This document shows positions 1-25,879 of a DNA stretch of 64,000 bases, piece by piece. The stretch is from the NCBI GenBank assembly GCA_000149265.1, contig CH002510.1, positions 738,824 to 802,823 of the forward strand. Direction: 5' to 3'. The notes under the pieces were generated by a model. The model ran no database searches, was not told the origin of the DNA, and saw only the letters and a list, made by a program, of their open reading frames with translations. The position numbers were made by a program, and so were the translations under genes. This DNA comes from Ciona savignyi. Lineage: Eukaryota > Chordata > Ascidiacea > Phlebobranchia > Cionidae. The stretch's first letter is position 1; each line of letters opens with the position of its first letter.

Positions 1-148
1 GCTTTTTATCTTGCTTGTATTAAAAGAAATTTATAAGTTGCTAGCTTGCTACGCCTGGCCTTCTATTAAAATTCTTAATAAGCAGTTGCTAACCTGATTC
101 CCCTACTTGATCTTGGATGTGCCTTTGATTTAATAGAAATATAATCAG

Positions 149-15321
<15,173 letters not shown>

Positions 15322-16045
15322 TTCAAGTATGGTGCAACTATTACCATCTGGCCAAATGTTATGTGTCTTTACCCAAACACTATGTATTTACCCAACACAC
15401 CTAAATTGTTTTATTCCGTCCAGTGAGTATAATGGAGAACGAAACCATGTGATTACATTATTCTCATTACTGTGTCCGTTCCATATTAATGTAACCTAAG
15501 CTTTATTTTTACCTTGTGCTTTATTTTGTGCTTGTGTCGATTTGCACTGTAATTCTAGAGTCGTAGCGTATTAGTGTTGTACTGATCACAATTAGACCAA
15601 TGTTATTCAAGTAAATTGTATGTGATTCTGATGTCATTGAAAACCATTTTACTCCGTTTGTATCAGGATGAGAGAAATTTAAACGAAATTCAACCTATTT
15701 TTTGCACGTTATAACGTTTTAGTACGCCAGAGAAAATTCGATGATTATTTGAATAAACGTAAACCCTGAGAACACTTGCTACGTGAATGTGGGTGTCGCG
15801 TCTTGAAACATTGCTTGAACCTGGTGCCTTTTAATCGGTTAAACACAGATTACCTATTATCTGCATTATGCACAAACAGTTTTTCTAAAGTATCCAATCC
15901 TTAAATGGTGGTATTTAATCCTTAGGCGACTGAGTGTATTGCGAAACAATGCGGCGTGTTTGTTATTATTATGGGTCCCATTTGGAAAAATGGGACACAT
16001 ATTGTTTTTGTCCGTTTTTTTTTTTTTCTTTTTATTTTTTTCATC
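15322..16045 (+). other. Ferlin 3' UTR and flanking DNA
   Basis: The stop codon is TAA at 15319-15321. A canonical AATAAA lies at 15752-15757 and is the likely polyadenylation signal, giving a 3' UTR of about 450 nt. A T-rich stretch follows near 16013-16040. No further gene was recognised before the tandem array. Confidence 0.5.
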
Positions 16046-17790
16046 AAACGCTTGACAGGCATGGTTTGTGTACCTAACATCTACCAAAAGGGGTAATGGA
16101 ATCACAGTAAAACTTGGTAATTTGTTAGAAAACATGGTCTAAATATGCAGACACCAAAATTTTAGGTGATAATTCAAGGGGAATTCCCCAGGGACGGTAA
16201 AAACCAAAACGGTACTTTTTTTAAAAAAATTAGCTTTTTTGGGCATAGCGTTTAAACGCTTGCTCCAATTTGAATTAGATTTGGTGGAATGTAAGTTCAT
16301 TAGCAACTGCTTTACCACTTAAAAGAAAAAAAAAAGTTATCTAGGGAAATACCCTAAAAATGAAGATTTATTCTAAACCATGATTGTGACAGGTATGATT
16401 TGTGGACCCGACATCTACAAAAGGGGTAATTGAATCGCAATGAAAATTTGACATTTTTTAGACAACATGGTCTAGATATGCAGAAACAAAAATTTTGGGT
16501 TATTAAACCAGGGGAATTCCCCACGGAAGTTAAAAACCCAAAACCTAATTTTTTTCTGAACAATTTAGCTTTTTGGGCATAGCGCTTAAACGCTTGCTTA
16601 AATTTGAATCAGATTTGGTGGAATGTAAGTTTATTAGTAACTGTTTTACCACTTAAAAGAAAGAAAAAAGTCACCTAGGGAAATACCCTAAAAATGAAGA
16701 TTTATTCCTAAACCATGATTGTGACAGATATGGCTTGTAGCCCGACATTTAACAAAAGAGGTAATGGAATCACAATAAAACTTTGTCATTTGTTAGACAA
16801 CATGGTCTAGATATGCAAAACCAAACTTTTAGGTGAAAAATTCAGGGGAATTTCCCTGAGTGGTTAAAAAGCAAATGAGCATTTTTTAATACAAATTTAG
16901 CTTTTGGGGGCATAGGGCTTGTACAATGGCTTTAATTTTAATAAAATTTGCTGGAATGTATGGTCTAGATATACAGTATACAGAAACCAAAATGTTGAGT
17001 GATAAATCCAGGGGAATTCCCCTGGGACGTTACAAACCAAAACGGTATTTTTTTCTAAAAATTTTGACTTTTTTGGGCATAGCGCTTGAACGGATGTTAC
17101 AATTAAATAAGATTTTCTGGAATGTAAGTGCATTAGGCACTGATTTAACAGTTTAAAAAAATAAAAAAAGTACTTAGGGAAATACCCTAAAAATAAGATT
17201 TTGTTCTCAAATCATGATTGTGACAAACATACCATGTCGCCCCGACAACTACCAAAAGGAATAATGGAATCACAATGAAAATTTGACATTTGTAAGAGAA
17301 CATGATATAGATACAAAGAAACCAAAATTTTGGGTGGAGAATCCAGGGGAATTCCCGTGAGACATTAAAATCCAAAAGTTTTTTTCCAATAAATTAGCTT
17401 ATTGGGGCATATAGCGCTTGAACGGCTGCTCTAATTTTGATCTAATTCAGAATTGGCGAAATGTTGGACTATTAGACACTTTGTGCCAATTAAAAGAACG
17501 AAAACATTTACATAGGGTAATTACGTTAAAAACGACGATATGTCCCTGAATTATGATTGTGACAGGCATGCCATATTGCACTGACAAATCAGACAAGGAG
17601 TCGACAAATCAGATTAAAACTTCAAGAATTGTTACATAACATGACCCACATATGTTAAACAGAAACTTATCTACTAAACCTAGGGGAATTCCCTGAAACC
17701 ATGAAAATCTAAATCGGGCTGTTTTGGCAATTTAGCTTTATTTCACTTTACCGCTTGAAAAGAAGGTTTAATTTAAAACATTTGTGGTAA
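16046..17790 (+). repeat. Diverged tandem array, unit about 335 bp
   Basis: Five to six diverged copies share the same order of blocks: GGGGAATTCCCC, then 'agcttttttgggcatagcg', 'tggaatgtaag', CTAGGGAAATACCCTA, 'ccatgattgtgacagg' and 'acatggtctagatatgcag'. The GGGGAATTCCCC landmark occurs near 16178, 16511, 16845, 17011, 17347 and 17683. Spacing is 333-336 bp apart from one 166-bp step, which marks a copy that lost half a unit. The first copy is 5'-truncated at about 16046. No long open frame runs through the units, so it does not look like a decayed coding tandem. Confidence 0.85.
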
Positions 17791-18005
17791 AAATGTTCGT
17801 AAATTTAAGACGTTTATTCTTTTTTAACCACACGTGGAAAAGAAGTTTGGTTTGATAACTCTGGGACCCATGCGTTTATGCTTGCAGAAACAAACTACAT
17901 ATATCCGGTTTATAAAATACAAATTGTGGCTAGGGACCCTGTAGCATGAGTATATGGCCTACAACATGTAGTTTACAAATAGTGGTGGTTAAACACGTGG
18001 TTGAC

Positions 18006-18301
18006 GGTGACCAGTCAACTGAACCCCTTACAACTGAACCCCTTACAACTGAGCCCCTACAACTGAACCCCTTTACAACTGATCCCCTTTTAACCGAACG
18101 CTTTTAATTAAAAAAGGGGTTCAGTTGTAAAGAGGTTCAATTGAAATGGGTTCAGTTGTAAAGGGGTTCAGTTTAAAGGGGTTCAGTTAAAAGGAGTTCA
18201 GTTGTAAGGGGCTTAATTGTAGGGGTTCAGTTGTAAAGGGTTCAGTTGTAAGGGTTCAGTTGTAAGGGGTTCAGTTGTAAGGGGTTCAGTTGTCATGGAA
18301 C
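18006..18301. repeat. Inverted-repeat minisatellite (fold-back type), about 15-bp units
   Basis: Units resembling CAACTGAACCCCTTA are repeated about five times up to 18105. After a short AT-rich centre, about twelve units follow in the reverse complement (GGGGTTCAGTTGTAA) up to 18292. The two arms can fold on each other. The block is bounded by the 10-bp direct repeat CGTGGTTGAC at 17996-18005 and 18302-18311, as expected for a target-site duplication. Confidence 0.75.
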
Positions 18302-18644
18302 CGTGGTTGACACTCTCTAGTATTACTATAGGTTTGAAACTTTTGTCTCTTAAATCAAACCAGGTCAATTAAACAATCTGAAGTACCCAAAAGTGGCAGA
18401 CCTATCGTTCAGGTCTTTTGACTGAACGTTTTAAAAGCGAATTTTCGAACGACTTGTGGGACTTATTCAAAATTGGAACTAGTCGTTTGCAGTAAAATGT
18501 GTACGCGTCACTGATAAGCCCAGGGCGCAAACTAAAAAAATGCAATTATCAGGTACACGGTATCCTAGGCCGATATGATAGTTGTGGAAGTTTTTTATGC
18601 GCGTTTGTTCTGTATGAGATTTTTAAACTTTATTCAACACAGCA

Positions 18645-20862
18645 ATGTCGTATTTTAGACTCCTTGTAACATTTGAATACTTAGCAGTGGTTATGGCAGT
18701 GCTAAGCCCAAGTAAGTCACTTATATGTAAGTGGGTAAGTGTGGGAAAGTAATAAACTATTTTAACATTAAAGGGCAGCGTTTGGTGAGTAACTCAGAGC
18801 TGTTGAAAATATCGCACCAAATCTCTTTATTGGACGAAAATTCGGCCTATAGTGGTATTGCAATAAACAAACAATGTCATACAACAAGCACGTCTACAAG
18901 AGACTGCTCTCCACAAAGGTAAATGTCCGTTTATTTTGTTTATATTTATAATTGTTTGTCCTTAAAAAAATAAGTGTTTGAAGCTGTCGTGATACCCACG
19001 ATAGGATAGGATATTCATGTTTATCCCCGTGAATGGGAAAACAAAGATGGTTAACACACGGGCAATCGTCAGATCACCTCGCGCCCATCGTCGGTTTGCC
19101 GGAGCTATTGCAGTGTGTTGTATATGATAGACACGTTCCTTTAATACGTTAGAACCCATTCAGGCACGTTAAGTACCTTGCCCATAATGCCCAAGGACAC
19201 AACCGACTAGCTAGCGACCAGTTTAGAAACTTAAACCTTTCGGTTGAAAGGCGTCGCACTAAACCACATGACTAACCGATCGGACTGGACCTAATACCAT
19301 TTACCTTGCAGATTTTTTAACAGCATCAACCTACAAATATTAAAGAAACCGACGTACAGGACGTTTATTGCATTACTTGACAACTATGAAAAGAACCAAG
19401 GCCGACCCGAAAAGGTTATAATGACAGATATATAGTTGATTAATGATTTGTTTAAAAATTAGTTAAACGAAATATAATTTTTTTGAATTAACAACTCGTG
19501 TAAATCGTACTTAATTGTTAAGGTGACACGACAAGAAAGTTCTGAAGAGATTGCCTTTCTTAACGCTGTAATGTCTACTGCTATCGGAAGAAAGTTGTAC
19601 GAATACTTAAACCGAAAAGGACTGACAGAAGGACGTACTCTCAACGATTTTAAGCGCACGCTTTACCACATCTGGTTTAAATTATACAGCAAATGGAATC
19701 ACGTCCTAGATTCGTGCGGGTGAGTAGGCCGATAGCCGATTTTATACCAGAATTAACAAAGTTATACAATTTCATCATTTGTAGCAACTATCAATATGAT
19801 CTCTTCAGTTCTTTCTTTGTGAAGACATTTATTTCTAAATAACAGCACGATTATTCGTTTTAAACCACGAAAAACACACACATGACCTAGGTACAGTATC
19901 TCAAACACGACCAACCTCACGCTTAAAATAACAGCAAAATCCATGCTTAGAATAAAAGCGAAAAAGAGTAAAAGCGCGAACGTGATATTACGTTAATTAT
20001 ACCCATTAATGTTAATAGTGCCAAAATTAATGCTTTACATTTTCTACAGATTTGAACACGTATTTGTTGGTCAATTAAAGGGAAGAAGTGTCACAGGTCT
20101 TCACAACTGGGTGCAAATGTATCTTCTTGAGAAAAGCGGGCAGATGAACTACTATGGGTTCACCAAAGCAACGGTATACACGAATTGTCACTAACAATTA
20201 ACAACTTATAACCTAAAACTTACCCTTAAACTGAGTGCACACGTGACTGCTGATTCTGTTGCACGGAATCTGCAGACAGCCAGCGTCGCGAGACATTTAA
20301 CATTTGGAGTGCTCGTCGCTCGGTCAATTTTAAACGGTAGGCTGTATATAAATTCGTTGCGCTAACCATTCAGCCAAACTACTGTTCCTAAATGCTTATA
20401 AACAAAAATGCCCGCAAACTGCGACTGCAAGGTTTTTTATACATTCGCCTAAACAGTACCGTCGTTATTCGCCTGATTAGGGCCCACGGTCGATTGTATT
20501 TAATGGTACAATATTGTAACATATGTCAAATAATTACCCCTTTGCTTTCCAGTCCAACATGTATAGCGTTCAGTTTGCTTGGAATGGCAATGTTAAGCCA
20601 ATGTCTGGTGTATGTATCGGTTCGAGTCCAGAGTTGGAGTTCGCTCTATTTACACTGTGTTACGTCACAAGGCCGGGATCTACGTAAGCTATGTGCTTGT
20701 TTTTCAAGGTTACTCTTATTCTAAAAACAATTGTGCAGATGTCGAGTTAAGATGCAAGGGAAAGGCGGCGAAGTTATAAGAAGAATACAAACACACGAGT
20801 GGATCGGAGCTAATACAAACGGAGGCACAAATAGTCTCGCTTCTGCGTTCTTTAAAGTTTGA
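18645..20862 (+). CDS. EndoU-family endoribonuclease 1
   Basis: Predicted 296-residue EndoU (XendoU/PP11-type) protein, a metal-dependent, U-preferring RNase fold. Exons: 18645-18711, 18774-18918, 19312-19414, 19523-19719, 20050-20173, 20553-20683, 20739-20862; phases agree throughout. The start at 18645 gives a hydrophobic N-terminus ([20 protein letters not shown]) that may be a signal peptide. Conserved landmarks are [24 protein letters not shown] (about residues 172-176), GLHNW (His about 189) and a Lys in WNGNVKP (about 227). The first two histidines and this lysine fit the family catalytic triad. In the FEHVFxGE block the final Glu is Gln (FEHVFVGQ), unlike EndoU2. There is no somatomedin-B domain. 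A SINE fills most of intron 2. The stop is TGA at 20860; a likely poly(A) signal AATAAA is at 21160-21165. Confidence 0.88.
19001..19287 (-). repeat. tRNA-derived SINE, copy 2 (minus strand)
   Basis: On the plus strand this begins with the reverse of the tail (GGATATTCATGTTTATCC) and ends with the reversed tRNA-like head (AGGCGTCGCACTAAACCA). It occupies 287 of the 393 nt of EndoU1 intron 2. The equivalent intron in EndoU2 (23092-23146) is only 55 nt. Confidence 0.8.
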
Positions 20863-21627
20863 AGAAATGACTTTACAGACAACACTTAGAAGAGAGAAGC
20901 TGTTCACCAAAACTTTGAAAACTAATTCTAACTCTGCCCTAAACACAAACCATAAAGGGTTTTCTTTGGTTTTATTGTGATATTATTACAAATCCGTGTT
21001 TACGCTTCTTTTTATATTTGGAATTGACAATTTATGAGCACACAGCGTCTGCAGTATATCAAAAAGGGGTGGAAACTTTCACGTTATAAACTGATTCAAA
21101 ACAACAGACCAAATACTGATTTTGTGATAGTTAAACTTATAGTAGTATAAGCTACCTAAAATAAACTATAATTAAAGCGTGGTTAAGGAAAGACCAGTAC
21201 AGCATATTGTTTGTGATATCAGGATAATTCGAAGTATCAGGATAATTCGAACAAGCGTGTCATATCATACCATACCTAGCGTAGTATGGAATTCACGCAT
21301 CGCTTGCACCAATGAATTTATTTTACGGTACAAGTAATCAAACATATCGACATTTGTCATACCAATCACGAACACAGAATAGTGGCCTTATTTGGTATGT
21401 ATAAGTTGCTCGTCATTCAATGTTCTCTTTTCTTGGAGTTAAGCGTTATGAATATACCGTGGGATAAAAAACACATGTAATAGGTTCTCCGTACTTATTT
21501 AGAAGAATCGTTCGTGAGAAAGTCAGCAGAAGCGGAAAGCTATATTGACACGGCTAAATATGTTGTATACTTGGTATAAAATAGGTTGACAGGGGGTGTC
21601 ATTTAGATCAAACTTACAACCGTCAGA
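20863..21627. other. EndoU1-EndoU2 intergenic region
   Basis: This 765-bp gap separates the two head-to-tail EndoU genes. It holds the presumed EndoU1 3' UTR and poly(A) signal (21160-21165). A short direct repeat, ATCAGGATAATTCGAA, lies at about 21220-21250. I recognise no other gene or promoter motif. Confidence 0.4.
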
Positions 21628-24600
21628 ATGATCAAATTTGCTGCTTTGTTACTATTAGCAACCCTTGTAAAAGGTATGGATCGGTATTTTGCATTGTATT
21701 TTAGATCTTGTCTAACCTATACCCAGCTTGATATTATCAGTTTAAACTTAAAATGTTTTTAGGTCAGGGCCAATCCTCCTGTGTTGGAAGATGTAATGAT
21801 TACGTGGACCACTCTTATACCTGCCAATGCAACAGCTATTGCAGTGGATACGGAGACTGTTGTGACGATTATATCTCAGTTTGTGTGCCTGAGTAAGAAC
21901 CAGTATACATCAGTCATTTATTACACTAATATGCTACGGTACATTTTGTTTTTAGTGCAACATGCGAAGGCCGATGCGGTTTCAAACTTGACTCAAGCAA
22001 GCCATGCCAGTGCAACACACAATGTGCTAACTACGGAGATTGCTGTGATGACTACAACAAGTTATGTGTTGAAGGGGGTGATGGCGGTGGAACTGGATGT
22101 TGTAAGTGCTGTAAACGGGAACGAAATAGTTGAACTTAATATGACTGGTCATAGAACACGTGTAATCGTTTGAATCATCCGCATTGCCATTTTAGGAATG
22201 AGATGTGTGCAACCATGGACCAAGGCTCGTAATGTAGAATTTGAGTAGACATGTGTCGACAAACACAGAGACTAAGCTAAGACTAATGTAACAACCTACT
22301 GAGTAAGGTAAATATATATTAAAAAAAAAAAAAAAAAAAATTAGCTAATCAGTTCGATTCCGAGAAAATGCAATATTAACGAATTGTTATAACAAACGCA
22401 TGAACAGAAGTCAGTCAGGTGGGAATTAATAGTAAGATGTAGAGGCATATGTGTACTGAGTACCAGTACTAGTTAATACGCCCCACAACCGTCATTTCGA
22501 TACCACCGGCATAAATCGATGGCACTTTAATTTTAAGTAATGCAAAGGCTGGCAATTGAATTATGACACTTTGCCAGAGAAAGGTTATAAGACGTGTGAT
22601 GTGACTGATTTAAGTCAGATACTCACATTAATCGGATAGGACGAATGGTTAATCTTATTTTTCGTTTAACTCGCCTAAAGCAAGACTGCACCTAATATAT
22701 ACACACGCATATATATATATTAATATATATGTGTTGTGTGTAAATGTAAGTGTGTGTTGTGTTTTAATCAAAGGAAAATATTAGTTAGCTTGTGCCCAGG
22801 GTAAGTTCCTTAGCGGATATCATATGGAATCAATAGGATACAGTAGGAATGTCTCAATCATATACTACATTGGAATGACCATTTGATTCAACTAAATATA
22901 AATATCCCATGAATATGACACACAATTTAAACTTTCATATCAGCTGCTCTCTCGGTGAGCAATGCAGAAATTTTAGAAATTTCGCTTGAACTGTGGAATC
23001 TTGACGTCAATAGAGCAGCTGCTGGTGATGTCGTGTTTAACCGCCAAGCAAGCACCAGCGACAGCTCCACCGTGGACAGCTCTCCAGAACCGTTAGTAGT
23101 CAACAATTGTTTCTTGCATTTTGGTATACTGTCTCTCTTCACGTAGATTCTTCACGTATGTTAATCCGAACCTTCTACTAAAACCAACCTACCAGTCGCT
23201 TATAGCATTATTGGACAACTACCAAAGCGTTCAAGGAATCAACGAAGTGGTATGTAAAATGAAATAAAAACTGTATCTTTAAGACCATCACAGTAAATAA
23301 GCGTTTTGCATAACTACCTAACACTTAATATTGGCAATTGAACCATTGAGTAACTCGAAATGAAACACCTCATAACCGTATATTCAAATAATTCTATTAT
23401 TAGTCGTTGCTTTTTATTTAAAAAAATAAATTACTGAGGGTGCAATTGTAACAATATATAGCCTATATTACAAATATAATGTTTTACTTTTACATATTTA
23501 GACTACATCTGAAGAGATTGCTGAGCAGGATGCTTTTCTTGACTTGTTCCTTGACACCAGTATCGGGAAACGCCTTTTTGAATTCCTGCAGTCTAAAAGT
23601 AAAATTTTTCTTTCGCCAATTACCAGCACTAGTTGTTTATTTCTTTCGGCCTAGCTTCGAATCCAGTACTTCCGATTAGTCTGGTGGTTTTATGCGACGC
23701 ATTTCAACTAAAAGGTTGCAGATTCAAAACAGGTCGCTAGATATTCGGTTTGTGCCTTGGGTAAGGCACGTAACGCACATTCCCTGAACCCAGCGGATAA
23801 ATGTTTTTTTTTAAGAAAAGTGCGAATCCGACGGTGTGTGCGTGGTGATCTGATTATTGTCCGTCTGTTAACCCCTTGGTTATACCATTCACAAAAATAA
23901 ACATAAATATCCTATCCCCTATTCTACCACTGGGTCGTTTTATTTTTCTACTGCTACTAAAAAGATCCTTTAAAAATTTAAACGTTCACAGATCGGGCTG
24001 GTTGTTCTGACCTCGCTACTTTCAAAGACTATCTGAGAAAACAATGGTTCGAGCTTTTTAGCAGACAAAACAACGCTATGGACACCAGCGGGTAAGATAA
24101 CGATCAAAAAATAATATAAGTATTTTAATTTAGAAGTAAAAACATTTATCTTTCAATCGTAAAATACAGTAGTTAATTTTTTCGAAAATATCGTAACGGT
24201 TTTTACCTGCATATAGTGTTTTACAGTATTATAGTTTTTCAATGTGCCACAGAGAAAAATGCTAATTTGGCAAAATAACAATCGACGTGCATGACCATTT
24301 TTTTCCCTTTTTGGCAGATTTGAACATGTTTTTGTTGGTGAAATTAAAGGAAGTAGTGTATCTGGATTTCATAACTGGGTACAATTTTACTTACGTGAAC
24401 AAGACAAGTCGCTGAACTACTACGGCTACGTGAGATATACAAACGTAAAATCCCAGTTGTTTCTAATATTGGTGAAACTTCCTGTCTTCAACATTTGTTT
24501 TATACACTTTATAGCCTGAACTTTACGGAGTTCATTTCGAATGGGAGGGATACATGAAGGGTCTTTCTGGTACAGCAATCGGTGCAAGTCCAGAAGCAGA

Positions 24601-25266
24601 TCTAGCATTGTTCACTCTTTGTCATATGCTACGCCCAGCATCCGCGTAAGTATAAAACAATTTACTACCAATACACCTTTTTACCATATATAGATTTACC
24701 TATGTAAATTTAAAACACACTTTAAATACTTCCAATATTTATTTTTCCTAATATGAAAGTCGGTTGAAGAGTAATATTTCAGCCGAAAGATTAAGTGATT
24801 GAGCCCAGCCACTAGCTTGGACAGGACCCTGGGTAAAGCAGGCGGAACTGTGGTTTAACACATGTCGGAAAAAATAAGCGTATGTGTAGTATATATGTGC
24901 CAACGATCGTCATTACGACTGAGCCACAGTTGGGTTTCCGGCTATACTTCAGTGTTTGATATACATCACAGAAGCAACATCCAAAGTGCCATTTTTAAGG
25001 ACGGATTAGGCCAGGAATAGACCAGGGTTAAAACCGAATATAGCAACTGCCTGCTCATAACCTATGTTCTTTTTCTCAGACTACCGGCCAATTACCCTAT
25101 ATTCTGCAAAAGTATTTATTTTTCAATATATTATCCCAGATGCTCAGTCAACATCACAGACGACTCAGGAACAGTTGTAACCCGTAGTATCCAGACTTGG
25201 ACCTGGACAAAAACCTACCCCGGTGATGGCCTTAGCTATGTGGCTTCCGCATATTACGTCATTTAA
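21628..25266 (+). CDS. EndoU-family endoribonuclease 2 with two somatomedin-B domains
   Basis: Predicted 384-residue secreted protein with the layout of vertebrate ENDOU/PP11: signal peptide ([16 protein letters not shown]), two somatomedin-B modules (about residues 22-56 and 62-96, eight cysteines each, GDCCDDY core), then the EndoU domain. Exons: 21628-21673, 21763-21892, 21956-22101, 22944-23091, 23147-23249, 23502-23598, 23992-24091, 24318-24444, 24515-24645, 25140-25266. Phases agree throughout. Catalytic landmarks: FEHVFVGE (257-265 region), SGFHNW (His about 275), WEGYMK (Lys about 314); it ends SAYYVI. Unlike EndoU1, the metal/active-site Glu of FEHVFVGE is kept. The region coded by one 197-nt exon in EndoU1 is split here (97+100 nt) by an intron containing a SINE. 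A poly(A) signal AATAAA lies at 25272-25277, six bases after the stop. Confidence 0.9.
23671..23920 (+). repeat. tRNA-derived SINE, copy 3 (plus strand), inside an EndoU2-specific intron
   Basis: The head (CCGATTAGTCTGGTGG) and the body (CTGAACCCAGCGGATAAATG) match the other copies. It ends in the usual ATAAACATAAATATCCTATC tail. It takes up about 250 nt of the 393-nt intron 23599-23991. The position is uninterrupted in EndoU1. Confidence 0.75.
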
Positions 25267-25879
25267 GTGGGAATAAATATACCCTACAGCATATGTGGTT
25301 TCACAGAACTTAAGATTTGATAGAAAGCTTGGTTTGTGTTTATTTTACAAACGATTGCTTTTCGGGATAGGAAATGCTGAAGTGCAACAGTTGCAATGCA
25401 GAACGATTACAATTAAGTACGTATAGAAACGCAAACGTTGTGTAATAATAAATAACCATAGTGTGATAAAGAAAAGTACGATGAAGGAATATTAATATGA
25501 GCGATCACTTGTGCAGAATGCCCGATTTAAATTTCTAGAAATGCTGGTCTCTTTTAAGTGTGGTTAGCTTGCGTAGGAAAACCGGAACATAAAAATACAA
25601 ATAATAACATAACGTTTTTAAATTTAAAAAACGTTTTTGTACACTAGCTGCCTGCAGCATATATTTTCATTAAAAAGCTGACGTGAGTTCTGACTGATGA
25701 CATATATGGGTTGAAGGCTGATGTGAGTTTACCACTGTTTTGAGGTGTATGCGATACGGTGAAAGTTAGGACCGGAACATTGAAGATAGGAATTTTCGTC
25801 ACGTGAGCTGTTGCACACTTTATCTTCGGGAATGTGGTTCCGAAATACAGTAAGGTGTCATCATTGCAGAGTGAGTGCC
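25267..25879. other. EndoU2-Wnt convergent intergenic region
   Basis: The two genes end tail-to-tail with 613 bp between their stop codons. The region holds the EndoU2 poly(A) signal at 25272-25277. I see no clear poly(A) signal for the Wnt gene on the minus strand and no other coding exon. Confidence 0.4.

Noticed and set aside
18006-18301. CRISPR-like array of repeats
   Set aside because: Units are contiguous with no spacers, change orientation in the middle, and the genome is eukaryotic.
20392-20724. 110-residue plus-strand frame
   Set aside because: It overlaps EndoU1 exon 20553-20683 in another frame and has no family motif.
21781-22173. 130-residue frame on the plus strand
   Set aside because: It is an out-of-frame shadow running over two somatomedin-B exons and the intron between them.
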